Shown piece by piece: positions 53,260 to 62,258 of a stretch of 64,000 bases of DNA. Both the position numbers and the translations under genes were made by a program. This DNA is from an uncultured Tateyamaria sp. GTDB lineage: Bacteria > Pseudomonadota > Alphaproteobacteria > Rhodobacterales > Rhodobacteraceae. The stretch is taken from NCBI RefSeq assembly GCF_947503705.1, contig NZ_CANNES010000002.1, positions 124,001 to 188,000 of the forward strand, written 5' to 3'. The number at the start of each line of letters is the position of its first letter. The first letter of the stretch is position 1. A model generated the notes under the pieces. It saw only the letters and a program-made list of their open reading frames with translations. It was not told where the DNA came from and ran no database searches.

Positions 53260-54782
53260 TGCTGCGCCGTGAGTTTTTGACCGCCCTCGCCGCCCTGGCT
53301 GTAGCCCCGCGCATGGCATGGGCCGAAGAGCCAGGCTTGCAAGTCGGTGATGCGGTGCCCTTTGAGGCGTCGCAAGTGACCGATCTCGCCCGCGAGATGG
53401 CGGGCAAGGCGTATCAGCCTCGCCCCCTCATCCCAGAGGCGTGGCGCAATCTGACTTATGACCAGTATCGCAAGATCTGGTTCGACAGCCGCAATGCACT
53501 GTGGGAAGGGTCGGACACACCCCAGCGGGTCGATGTGTTTCCCCCGGGGCTCTACTTTCCCCAAGCGATCAAGACCTATGTGGTCGAGGATGGCACGGCC
53601 CGCCCACTGCAATTCGACATGGGCGTGTTTGACAGCACCGACAAGTTTCCCGATGTGCCTATCGACGACACATTGGGCTATTCCGGCCTGCGCCTGCGGG
53701 CCGAGCTGCGCCAGCCCAGCATTTTTGAGGAATACGCAGTTTTTCAGGGGGCCAGCTATTTCCGCGGCATCGGCACTGGCGATATCTATGGCTTGTCAGC
53801 CCGGGGCCTCGCGCTGAAAACCGGCGACCCAATGGGTGAGGAGTTTCCCGACTTCACCGCCTTCTGGTTGGAAACACCGGCGCCCGGCGCAGGCACCATC
53901 GTGTTGCACGCCCTGCTCGACAGTCCCAGTTGCACCGGCGCTTACAGGTTCGAGATCACTCACGGGCAGCCCCTCGTCATGCAAGTCGCGGCAGAGATTT
54001 TCGCGCGCAGCGACATGACCCATGTCGGTATCGCGCCGCTGACCTCCATGTTCCTCTTTGACGACATGGATCGGCAGCGCTTTGATGATTTCCGCCCTGC
54101 CGTTCACGACAATGATGGCCTGCTGATCCACAACGGGGCGGGCGAGGTGATCTGGCGGCCGTTGGCCAATCCCGTGACGCTCCAGATCAGTGCCTTTGGC
54201 GATATGGACCCGCGCGGCTTTGGCCTGATGCAGCGGGCACGTGACTTTGACGATTTCAACGATCTCGAAGCGCTCTACCATCGCCGCCCCGGTCTTTGGG
54301 TCACCCCGGGCGAGGGCTGGGGACGCGGCAGCGTGCATTTGGTGGAAATTCCTGCCGACCTTGAGATTTACGACAACATCGTCGCCTATTGGCGCCCCTC
54401 GGGCACCATCAAGGCGGGCACGTCGCACCGCATGACCTACACCCTGGAATGGGGCCAGGACCCGGCCCCGCATGACGGCATGCCTCTGCGTGTCTTGAAC
54501 ACCGCCGCCGGTGGTCGCCCCGAAGGCGGACGCATCTTTACCATCGACTTCGAGAACGGGCCAAACATGCCCGATGACCTGAGCCGCGTGGACCGGCTTG
54601 TGCGCTCCAGCGCGGGCGAAGTGACCGAAGGGATCATCCAGCGCAATCCCGACACAGGCGGGCCACGTCTGGCCTTTACCTTTATGGCGGGCGACGCCGA
54701 TTGGGCCGAGTTTCGCGCGCAATTGCGTCTGGACGGCGCGCCGCTTAGCGAAGTGTGGCTCTACCGGTGGACCAGATCGTAA
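53259..54782 (+). CDS. opgG: Glucan biosynthesis periplasmic protein OpgG
   Basis: This 507-residue protein starts with a signal peptide of the RR-type (MLRREFLTALAALAVAPRMA). The body matches OpgG/OpgD: PRPLIPEAWRNLTYDQYRKI, FDMGVFDSTDKFPDVPIDD, AVFQGASYFRGIGTGD. OpgG shapes or branches glucan chains in the periplasm. The start at 53259 uses the TGATG overlap with opgC; opgH overlaps its end by 28 bases. Confidence 0.95.
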   Translation: MLRREFLTALAALAVAPRMAWAEEPGLQVGDAVPFEASQVTDLAREMAGKAYQPRPLIPEAWRNLTYDQYRKIWFDSRNALWEGSDTPQRVDVFPPGLYFPQAIKTYVVEDGTARPLQFDMGVFDSTDKFPDVPIDDTLGYSGLRLRAELRQPSIFEEYAVFQGASYFRGIGTGDIYGLSARGLALKTGDPMGEEFPDFTAFWLETPAPGAGTIVLHALLDSPSCTGAYRFEITHGQPLVMQVAAEIFARSDMTHVGIAPLTSMFLFDDMDRQRFDDFRPAVHDNDGLLIHNGAGEVIWRPLANPVTLQISAFGDMDPRGFGLMQRARDFDDFNDLEALYHRRPGLWVTPGEGWGRGSVHLVEIPADLEIYDNIVAYWRPSGTIKAGTSHRMTYTLEWGQDPAPHDGMPLRVLNTAAGGRPEGGRIFTIDFENGPNMPDDLSRVDRLVRSSAGEVTEGIIQRNPDTGGPRLAFTFMAGDADWAEFRAQLRLDGAPLSEVWLYRWTRS

Positions 54783-56647
54783 CGCCCGCCCCCCTTCGCG
54801 CGGACATGCCGCCGCGCGCGCCGCTGGACATGCCAGCGCAGAACTTCGCGCGCGCGCCCAATGTGGCACTGCCCGCGATAGACCGACCTGATCCCATCTG
54901 GCGTTTGGCGGTCTTTTTGCCTGCCCTGATGGCCACCGGGCTTATGCTTTGGGGCCTGCACGGACTGTTCGCCACAAGCGGGATGACAGCCTTTGAATAT
55001 GTGCTTTTGGTGCTGATCGGGGCGACTTTTGTCTGGGTGACTTTGGCGGTGTCCACGGCGGGCGTGGGCCTTGCCGGCCGACTTGATCCAGTCGCCGGGC
55101 CGCAGATGGCTGGCCCGTTGGACGTAGCCCTTTTGGTGCCAATCTATAACGAGGTGGCGTGGGACGTTTTTGGCAATGCCAGCGCGATGCTAAATGACCT
55201 GACCCACCAAAAGGGCGGGCACCGCTATACCTTGTTCGTGCTCAGCGACACCCGAGACGAGGGCATCGCAACGCAGGAATGGCAAGCCTTTGCGGCCCTC
55301 CAAGACAGCGCACCGGATGGTATCGCGGTGCATTACCGACGCCGCTCTGACAACGCCGACAAGAAGGTCGGCAACCTCGTCGACTGGATCACCGGTTGGG
55401 GTGCGGCCTATGAGGGCATGGTCGTGCTGGACGCCGATAGCCTGATGACCGGGCGCGCCATTGCGCGCCTGTCATCTGAACTGGCCGCCGACCCCCGCGC
55501 GGGACTGATCCAAAGCTTTCCACAACTGATCGGGGCCGACACGCTGTTTGCCCGGATGCAGCAGTTTTCCAATGTCGCTTACGGCTGGCTTTTGGCCGAA
55601 GGGCTGGCGCATTGGTCGCGAGACGAAGGCAACTATTGGGGCCACAACGCGATCATCCGCACCCGCGCCTTTGCTTCTGCCGCAGGGCTGCCGCATCTTC
55701 AGGGCCTCTTGGGCGGTGACGATTTGATCCTGAGCCATGATTTTGTCGAGGCGTCATTGCTGCGCCGTGCCGGCTGGCGCGTGCGGTTCCTGCCCCGGGT
55801 CTCGGGCAGCTTTGAGGAAACGCCCGGCACACTCATCGACTATGTGTTGCGCGACCGCCGCTGGTGCCGAGGCAACCTGCAACACCTGCGCCTGCTGACT
55901 ACGCGGGGCCTGCACCCGGTCAGCCGCTTTCACCTGTTTCAGGGTGCGGCGGCGTACCTAATGTCCCCCGCCTGGTTTGTCCTGCTGGTATTCTGGACCC
56001 TTTTGGGCCGCGACGCGGACACCAACGTGATCACCTATTTCAACGAGGCGAATCCGCTATTTCCCAACTGGCCCCCGGCCATGACCCACATCGACAGCGC
56101 CATTTTCCTTGTTGTGATGTATGCGATGCTTCTCACGCCCAAGATCACGAGCGCCGCAATCATTGCCACCAATCGCAAGGCGGTGCGGCTTTATGGCGGC
56201 AGGCGGTCCTTTGGGGTGGCGGTGCTGTTTGAACTGGCCCTGTCTGTCGCCTATGCGCCCATCATGATGATCCAGCAAACCCGCGCCGTGCTGCGCAGTC
56301 TCTTGGGCCGCAGCGAGGGGTGGGTGCCCCAACAACGCAACGCCCAGGCCTATCCACTGCGGGTGATGCTGAAATTTCACTGGGTCGAGACGGTCATGGG
56401 CTTGTTGCTGGTGGTTGGGCTGGCTGCAGGGTTGGTGTCATGGTGGCTGTTGCCGATTATGATCAGCCTTGTTTTGGCCGTGCCCCTGTCAGCGCTGAGT
56501 TCGGTTAACCTGCGCACTCGTGCACCTGCCGCACTGCGCCTCGACAACCCGCTGACACTGCGCGAACCCGCCATCGTGGTCAGCGCACGGGCGGCCCGGG
56601 CAGACATGCGCGGGCAGATTGATACGCCCAACATCGCCGCCGAATAA
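54755..56647 (+). CDS. opgH: Glucan beta-glucosyltransferase OpgH
   Basis: This 630-residue protein has N-terminal membrane helices, a family 2 glycosyltransferase domain (LVPIYNEVAWDVFGNA, LDADSLMTG with the metal-binding DAD) and RDRRWCRGNL, the QxxRW-type acceptor motif. More membrane helices follow. It makes the glucan backbone from UDP-glucose. The GTG at 54755 overlaps opgG. A strong terminator follows at 56659. Confidence 0.95.
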   Translation: MALPVDQIVTPAPLRADMPPRAPLDMPAQNFARAPNVALPAIDRPDPIWRLAVFLPALMATGLMLWGLHGLFATSGMTAFEYVLLVLIGATFVWVTLAVSTAGVGLAGRLDPVAGPQMAGPLDVALLVPIYNEVAWDVFGNASAMLNDLTHQKGGHRYTLFVLSDTRDEGIATQEWQAFAALQDSAPDGIAVHYRRRSDNADKKVGNLVDWITGWGAAYEGMVVLDADSLMTGRAIARLSSELAADPRAGLIQSFPQLIGADTLFARMQQFSNVAYGWLLAEGLAHWSRDEGNYWGHNAIIRTRAFASAAGLPHLQGLLGGDDLILSHDFVEASLLRRAGWRVRFLPRVSGSFEETPGTLIDYVLRDRRWCRGNLQHLRLLTTRGLHPVSRFHLFQGAAAYLMSPAWFVLLVFWTLLGRDADTNVITYFNEANPLFPNWPPAMTHIDSAIFLVVMYAMLLTPKITSAAIIATNRKAVRLYGGRRSFGVAVLFELALSVAYAPIMMIQQTRAVLRSLLGRSEGWVPQQRNAQAYPLRVMLKFHWVETVMGLLLVVGLAAGLVSWWLLPIMISLVLAVPLSALSSVNLRTRAPAALRLDNPLTLREPAIVVSARAARADMRGQIDTPNIAAE

Positions 56648-56658
56648 TCCGGACGGCA

Positions 56659-56693
56659 AAAGACCGGCGCTGTTTCCAGCGGCCGGTCTTTTT
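56659..56693. terminator. Rho-independent terminator (probably bidirectional) after opgH
   Basis: AAAGACCGGC at 56659-56668 pairs with GCCGGTCTTT at 56682-56691. A T-run continues on the plus strand and an A-run on the other side gives a T-run on the minus strand, so it can end both opgH and bhcD transcripts. Confidence 0.9.
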
Positions 56694-56709
56694 GTCTAAA
56701 AGCTTGTTG

Positions 56710-57708
56710 TTAGAGTGCGACGCGCGTCGCCAGCCCTTTTTCCTCGGCCACTCTTGCAGCCACGGACGCCACCGCCAGATCCTGCAAACCAACGCCGGTG
56801 CCGTCAAAGAAAGTGATCTCGTCCTCGCTGCTGCGCCCGGCATGTTTGCCGTTGATCACGTCGCCGATGGGGGTGATGTCACCCTCGGAAATCAGCCCAT
56901 CCGCAATGGCGTGCTGTGCCTCACCGATGGTGATGGATTGGGCAATCTCGTCGGCAAAGACAGTGGCGCCCGCAAGGATATTTTTGTCTACCTCCATCTT
57001 GCCCTTGGTGTCCGTGCCCATGCACGCGATATGTGTGCCGGGCCTAATCCAATCGGCCATCATCAACGGCTCAAAGGCAGAGGTGATGGTGATGATGACT
57101 TCGGCCTGCGCGCCCAGTTCTTCTTGGGTCACGGCTTCAAACGCCAGCCCCAGTTCCTTGGCCACTGCACCAAGGCGGGGCAGCATGTCAGGATGCGGGT
57201 TCCAGGCAACAACCTTTTCGAAATCGCGCTGCTCGGCTGCAGCGCGCAGTTGGAAGGTGGATTGGTGGCCTGACCCTACCATCCCCAGCACGCGTGCATC
57301 CTTGCGCGCCAGATGCGCAATGGAGACCGAAGACGAAGCCGCTGTGCGCACCGCCGTCAGGTAGTTCCCGCCCACCAGCGCCTGCAACTGGCCCGTATCC
57401 GGGTTGAACAGGAAAATGGTGGACTGGTGGTTGGTCAGCCCCTTGTCCATGTTGCCAGGCCAAAAGCCGCCCGACTTCACGCCCAGCGCTTTGCCCGCCC
57501 GGTCAAATCCCGACTTGAACCCATAAACCGCATCCGCATAGCCAATCGCCTCGCGGATGACTGGAAAGTTGTAGGCATCCCCGCGCGCCATCGCCCCAAA
57601 CACCGCTTCAACCGCGTCAAAGGCGTCTGACCGGCTGACGACCTGGGCGCAAACCTCTTCGCTGATGATAAGCAGGCCTGCGTTCTCAGATGTTGGGGGT
57701 GAGGTCAT
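56710..57708 (-). CDS. bhcD: Iminosuccinate reductase of the beta-hydroxyaspartate cycle (ornithine cyclodeaminase family)
   Basis: This 332-residue protein has the ornithine cyclodeaminase/mu-crystallin layout, with KSGFDRAGKALGVKSGGFWP and the Rossmann motif VLGMVGSGHQSTFQL. In the beta-hydroxyaspartate cycle it reduces iminosuccinate to L-aspartate with NADH. The assignment rests on its position after bhcC, bhcB and bhcA. AAGGAA precedes ATG 57708; the longer in-frame version from 57885 runs into bhcC and is not used. Confidence 0.9.
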   Translation of the reverse strand: MTSPPTSENAGLLIISEEVCAQVVSRSDAFDAVEAVFGAMARGDAYNFPVIREAIGYADAVYGFKSGFDRAGKALGVKSGGFWPGNMDKGLTNHQSTIFLFNPDTGQLQALVGGNYLTAVRTAASSSVSIAHLARKDARVLGMVGSGHQSTFQLRAAAEQRDFEKVVAWNPHPDMLPRLGAVAKELGLAFEAVTQEELGAQAEVIITITSAFEPLMMADWIRPGTHIACMGTDTKGKMEVDKNILAGATVFADEIAQSITIGEAQHAIADGLISEGDITPIGDVINGKHAGRSSEDEITFFDGTGVGLQDLAVASVAARVAEEKGLATRVAL

Positions 57709-57785
57709 GTGATCGTTCCTTGTGCGTTCGATGATAAGAGGGCGCGCATGTGATCCGACGCGCACCCCCGTCCAGTACGGTTTTG

Positions 57786-58949
57786 TCAGTAAGCCTTGCC
57801 GCGCGCCGATACGGGCCAAATCGTCTCGACCTTGCCGTTGCGCACGCCCACATACCAATCGTGCACGTTGCAGGTCGGGTCGCAATGCCCGGGCACCAGC
57901 TTGAGCTTGTCATTGACTTTCAGCACCCCATCTGGGTCGGCCACTACGCCATGCTCGTCCGAGCATTTGACATATTCAACGTCCGTGCGGCCAAAGATCG
58001 TTGGCAGACCACTATCGACCGATTGCGCCTTCAGGCCCGCATCCACGATGGCTTTGTCGGCCTTGGCGTGGCTCATGACGCTGGTCAGGATGAACAATGC
58101 GTTCTCCCACTCGCCCTGGTCGATGCGGTTGCCGTCCTTGTCCAGAATGCGACCGTAATCAGCATCCATAAAGGCGTAAGACCCGCATTGCAGTTCGTTG
58201 AATACACCCGAAGCACTCTCAAAGTAGTAAGAGCCCGTGCCGCCACCGCCGACGATATCGCTTTCGATCCCTTCCGCTTTCAACAGCTCAAGCGTCTCGG
58301 CCACTTGCTGAATCGCAATGGCGGTTTTGCCCTTGCGGTCCTCATAGCTGTCCATGTGCTGCATTGCGCCCTGATAGGCCTGAATACCTGCGTATTTCAG
58401 GCCGGGGGCCGCATCGATGGCCTTGGCCAGATCCACGACGGGTTGGCCGTATTGCACACCGCACCGGCCGGCACCTACGTCAATCTCGACCAGGCACTCA
58501 ATCTGGGTGCCGTGACGCTGTGCAGCCTCGGACAAGTCCGCAACATTCTCTATGTCGTCTACACAGCAAATGGTGCGCGCGCCCAGCTTGGGCATGCGGG
58601 CCAGCCGGTCGATCTTTTCGGGCTGGCGCACCTGGTTTGAAACCAGAACGTCCTTGATGCCGCCCCGGGCGAACACTTCGGCCTCGGATACCTTCTGGCA
58701 GCAGACACCGACGGACCCGCCCAATTTCTCCTGCAACAAGGCCACATCGACTGATTTGTGCATCTTGCCGTGCACACGGTGGCGCATACCGTGAGACTTG
58801 GCAAAATCGCCCATCTTCTTGATGTTCCGCTCAAGCGCATCAAGGTCCAGCACCAGGCTGGGGGTCGCGATATCGGCCTCATCCATGCCGATGGAGGCAG
58901 GGATATCAAAACCAACTTCGAAGTCTTCGAGTTTCACTTGCGTGTTCAT
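57786..58949 (-). CDS. bhcC: beta-Hydroxyaspartate aldolase (D-threonine aldolase-like fold)
   Basis: This 387-residue PLP enzyme of the alanine racemase/D-threonine aldolase fold has the PLP-binding HGKMHKS (Lys62) and the C-terminal metal site HCDPTCN. In the cycle it condenses glycine and glyoxylate to erythro-beta-hydroxyaspartate. The strong AAGGAGG before ATG 58949 fixes the start. It lies 11 bases after bhcB. Confidence 0.93.
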   Translation of the reverse strand: MNTQVKLEDFEVGFDIPASIGMDEADIATPSLVLDLDALERNIKKMGDFAKSHGMRHRVHGKMHKSVDVALLQEKLGGSVGVCCQKVSEAEVFARGGIKDVLVSNQVRQPEKIDRLARMPKLGARTICCVDDIENVADLSEAAQRHGTQIECLVEIDVGAGRCGVQYGQPVVDLAKAIDAAPGLKYAGIQAYQGAMQHMDSYEDRKGKTAIAIQQVAETLELLKAEGIESDIVGGGGTGSYYFESASGVFNELQCGSYAFMDADYGRILDKDGNRIDQGEWENALFILTSVMSHAKADKAIVDAGLKAQSVDSGLPTIFGRTDVEYVKCSDEHGVVADPDGVLKVNDKLKLVPGHCDPTCNVHDWYVGVRNGKVETIWPVSARGKAY

Positions 58950-58960
58950 GTTCTTCCTCC

Positions 58961-59935
58961 TTAACCCTTGATCCAAGGGAGTTTATCCAAATCCACATTG
59001 CCGCCCGTCACGATGACGCCCACGCGCTTGCCTGCAAACACGTCAGGGTTTTTCAAGATGACAGCCAGCGGCACCGCACAGCTGGGTTCCATCACGATCT
59101 TGAGGCGCTGCCAGGTCAGCTTCATCGCGTCGATGATCTCTTGCTCGCTTGCGGTCAGCACGTCCTCGACGAATTGCGAGACAAAATGCCAGGTGTTTTC
59201 TTTCAGCGGCACCTTGAGGCCGTCCGCCACTGTCACCGGCGCATCATCCGCAATGATATGACCCGCCCTGAAAGACCGCGCCGCATCGTCCGCCTGATCC
59301 GGCTCTGCCGCGTAGATTTTCACATGCGGGGCCAGGTTCGACAGCGTCAGGCAGGTGCCCGAAATCATGCCGCCGCCACCGATGGGGGCGACAACACAAT
59401 CCAGATCGCTGATCTCTTCAATCAGTTCCAGCGAACAGGTCCCCTGCCCGGCAATCACCCGTGCGTCATTGTAGGGGTGCACAAACTCGGCCCCGGTTGC
59501 GGCCTGCACCTCGGCAAACACCGTCTCGCGCGAGGTGGTCGATGGCTCGCACTCGGTGATAATCCCGCCGTAGCCTTTGACGGCATCCTTTTTGGCCTGC
59601 GGGGCCGTACGAGGCATCACCACATGGCACGGAATACCCCGGCGGCCCGCTGCATAAGACAGCGACAGCGCGTGATTTCCCGAGGAATGCGTGGCGACAC
59701 CGTTCTTGGCCTGCTCGTCACTGAGGCCAAAAACCGCATTCGAAGCCCCGCGCACCTTGAACGCCCCCGCCTTCTGAAAGTTCTCGCATTTGAAAAACAG
59801 CTCGGCCCCGGTCACACCGTTCAGATAGGTCGAGGTCAGAACCGGCGTATTGTGGATATAGGGTTTGATGCGCGCATGGGCTGCACGCACATCGTCAATG
59901 GTCAGGTCCTGGCCCGTGGTCGTGATGTCCAGCAT
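58961..59935 (-). CDS. bhcB: erythro-beta-Hydroxyaspartate dehydratase
   Basis: This 324-residue fold-type II PLP enzyme has the PLP lysine Lys60 in KAGAFKVRGA, SSGNHALSLSYAA and the glycine loop GGGGMISG. It resembles threonine/serine dehydratases; the context gives the cycle function, converting beta-hydroxyaspartate to iminosuccinate. It lies 13 bases after bhcA. Confidence 0.93.
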   Translation of the reverse strand: MLDITTTGQDLTIDDVRAAHARIKPYIHNTPVLTSTYLNGVTGAELFFKCENFQKAGAFKVRGASNAVFGLSDEQAKNGVATHSSGNHALSLSYAAGRRGIPCHVVMPRTAPQAKKDAVKGYGGIITECEPSTTSRETVFAEVQAATGAEFVHPYNDARVIAGQGTCSLELIEEISDLDCVVAPIGGGGMISGTCLTLSNLAPHVKIYAAEPDQADDAARSFRAGHIIADDAPVTVADGLKVPLKENTWHFVSQFVEDVLTASEQEIIDAMKLTWQRLKIVMEPSCAVPLAVILKNPDVFAGKRVGVIVTGGNVDLDKLPWIKG

Positions 59936-59948
59936 GTGGTGGTCCCCC

Positions 59949-61139
59949 TCAGGCTGCGTGTTGGATTGATGCGGCGCGGCTGGTGCGCAGGTATTCCTGC
60001 GCGGCGATTGTCCCGCTGCCCAAAGCCACAGGATAATTCAGATCGGCCATGCCCATCTCGACCGTGGCAAGGCCTGACAGCACCATCGTGTCGGTCAAAC
60101 TGCCCAGATGGCCGATGCGGAAGGCCTTGCCATCCATCTCGCCCAGACCCACGCCAAAGGACACGCCGTAAGCGTCAAAGACGTGGCTGGTCAGAGCATT
60201 ACTGTCAAAACCCTCAGGGACATAAATGGCGCTGACCGTGTCGGAATAGAGGTCAGGCGACTGCGCCACGAGGCTCAGGCCCCAGCCATCTACGGCACGG
60301 CGCACGGCCTCGGCCAGACGGAAGTGGCGAGCATAGACGTTCTCCAACCCCTCTTCGAACAGCATCTTGAGGCTTTCGCGCATCCCGTAAATCAGTTGCA
60401 AGGGGGGCGTGTACGGGAAGCCGCCAGAGGCGTTGGCCCCCATCATGTCTTTGAAGTCAAAGAACGTGCGGTGCAGCGTGGCACCATTCATCGCGTCCAG
60501 TGCCTTGGGGCTGACGCCCAGGATCGCCATGCCAGTGGCCAGCATGAACCCCTTTTGCGAACCGGACACTGCGATATCAACGCCCCACTCGTCCATACGA
60601 AAATCCATGGAGCCGAGCGAGCTGACACAATCCACGAACATCATCGCCGGATGGTCGGACGCATCCATCGCGGAGCGCACGGCGGCAATATCGGATTTCA
60701 CACCGGTAGCAGTCTCATTGTGCGTAACAAGCACGGCCTTGATCTTGTGGCCCTTGTCGGCGCTCAATGCCGCTTCGAACTTGTCCGCCGGTGCACCGCT
60801 GCCCCAAGGGCATTCAATGATCTGCACATCGAGACCATGACGTTCACACAAGTCGATCCAACGGTGGCTGAACATGCCGTAACGGGCCACGAGCACCGTG
60901 TCGCCTGCGCTCAACGTGTTGCAGATGGCAGCCTCCCAGCCGCCGGTACCGCTGGCGGGAAAGGTAATGACAGTGCCGTCCTTCGTGCCGAACACCTTCT
61001 TGGTGTCCTCTAATACGGGCGCGAATGTTTCGACGAAATCAGGGGCGCGGTGATCGCGGGTCTGGACCTGCATGGCCGCTCGCAAGCGGTCGGGGATGTT
61101 AGTCGGGCCGGGAATAAAGACCGGGTTTTGGTCTGACAT
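59949..61139 (-). CDS. bhcA: L-aspartate:glyoxylate aminotransferase
   Basis: This 396-residue class V aminotransferase starts MSDQNPVFIPGPTNIPDRLR and has the PLP lysine Lys196 in SGSQKGFML. It moves the amino group of aspartate to glyoxylate, giving oxaloacetate and glycine. AGGAGG lies before ATG 61139. It is the first gene of the operon and faces bhcR across a 197-bp AT-rich gap. Without the neighbours it could be called serine-glyoxylate aminotransferase. Confidence 0.94.
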   Translation of the reverse strand: MSDQNPVFIPGPTNIPDRLRAAMQVQTRDHRAPDFVETFAPVLEDTKKVFGTKDGTVITFPASGTGGWEAAICNTLSAGDTVLVARYGMFSHRWIDLCERHGLDVQIIECPWGSGAPADKFEAALSADKGHKIKAVLVTHNETATGVKSDIAAVRSAMDASDHPAMMFVDCVSSLGSMDFRMDEWGVDIAVSGSQKGFMLATGMAILGVSPKALDAMNGATLHRTFFDFKDMMGANASGGFPYTPPLQLIYGMRESLKMLFEEGLENVYARHFRLAEAVRRAVDGWGLSLVAQSPDLYSDTVSAIYVPEGFDSNALTSHVFDAYGVSFGVGLGEMDGKAFRIGHLGSLTDTMVLSGLATVEMGMADLNYPVALGSGTIAAQEYLRTSRAASIQHAA

Positions 61140-61336
61140 GGTGCGTCCTCCTGAATGTGTTGCACAAGATAGAGGCAGGCCGACTCATTGCAATTTTTTC
61201 GTAAAATATTTTCCGCAGGGCGAAATTAATCGTAATTATATGTTTTTATTTATTTTTTCTTTTTCCAGAATCCGTGGTCCGTTTTGAGGCAGAAAATACT
61301 CTCCCCCGCAAAACCCTTCTGATGTAAGCAAACCCC
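61140..61336. promoter_or_regulatory. Divergent bhcA-bhcR promoter region
   Basis: The 197-bp gap is strikingly AT-rich between 61180 and 61265. It contains the palindrome AAAATATTTT at 61203-61212 and repeats of the AATTAATCGTAATTA type at about 61225-61239. IclR-type regulators bind such dyads between divergent genes. The exact BhcR site is not identified. Confidence 0.5.
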
Positions 61337-62173
61337 ATGGATCAGACGCCCGAAAAACCCGCCAAACGCAAACGCGGCAGGCCCAAATCTCAGTTCAATG
61401 ATGCGCCCACCGAGACGCTGCAATCGGTGGACCGCGCCTTGGTTGTGCTCAAAGCTGTCGCACGGTTGGAGCGTACGACGCTTTCGGATCTGGCTTTGGC
61501 GCTCGCCATTCCGACGGCGACAGCGCACCGCGTTCTCAAGACCCTACAAGCCCAGGACTTCGTCGCCTTCGACGAGGACACTCAAGACTGGATGGTAGGG
61601 ATAGAAGCATACCGAACAGGTGCGGCCTTTCTCAACCAAAGCAATCTGACCCAAGTGGGTCACACCGTCATGCGCGCGCTTATGCGCGATACCGGCGAAA
61701 CGGCCAATCTTGCTGTGCACGACAAATTCGAAGTGGTGTTCATCGGGCAGGTCGAAACCGCCAACCCCATCCGCGCATTTTTCCCCCCTGGGTCACGGTC
61801 GTCGATGCATGCCTCGGGTGCGGGCAAGGCGATCCTGTCCGCCCTTGGTGCGGATCAGGTCCAAAAGCTTTTGGCTCGCGTCACACCAGAGCAGTTCACC
61901 GAACACACGATTGCAGAGCCTCAGGCGCTTTTGGCCGAGCTTGACCGCATCCGGGTCCGCGGCTGGTCTTTCGATCGCGAAGAACGATACCTCGGCATGT
62001 CCTGCATCGGATCAGCCATCTATGATCGCAACGCTCAGCCCATTGCGGCGGTGTCGATCTCGGGGCCCAGCACACGCTTTGACGACGCCAAGGTGCCGGA
62101 ACTTGGCACCGCGGTGGCCCAAGCTGCATCCGAAATCACACGCCAGACCGGCGGCCGATCACCCACCACATGA
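61337..62173 (+). CDS. bhcR: IclR family regulator of the beta-hydroxyaspartate cycle
   Basis: This 278-residue protein has a basic N-terminal tail (PAKRKRGRPK), an IclR winged HTH (TLSDLALALAIPTATAHRVL) and an effector domain with SSMHASGAGKAILSAL. In Paracoccus, BhcR senses glyoxylate and controls the bhc operon. It is divergent from bhcA. The ATG at 61337 lacks a strong ribosome-binding site. Confidence 0.92.
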   Translation: MDQTPEKPAKRKRGRPKSQFNDAPTETLQSVDRALVVLKAVARLERTTLSDLALALAIPTATAHRVLKTLQAQDFVAFDEDTQDWMVGIEAYRTGAAFLNQSNLTQVGHTVMRALMRDTGETANLAVHDKFEVVFIGQVETANPIRAFFPPGSRSSMHASGAGKAILSALGADQVQKLLARVTPEQFTEHTIAEPQALLAELDRIRVRGWSFDREERYLGMSCIGSAIYDRNAQPIAAVSISGPSTRFDDAKVPELGTAVAQAASEITRQTGGRSPTT

Positions 62174-62258
62174 TGCACAGCCCCTTGTGCGGGCTGCCCG
62201 GCTTGCCCTGCGCTGTCCACCCTGACTAAGCTGAGCGGACCGCAGCCGGAGACAGCAC

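Noticed and set aside
53796-54869. Minus-strand open frame of 357 codons
   Set aside because: Antisense to opgG and opgH, with shadow-type composition.
60108-61013. Plus-strand open frame of 301 codons
   Set aside because: Antisense to bhcA, whose active-site motifs are clear.
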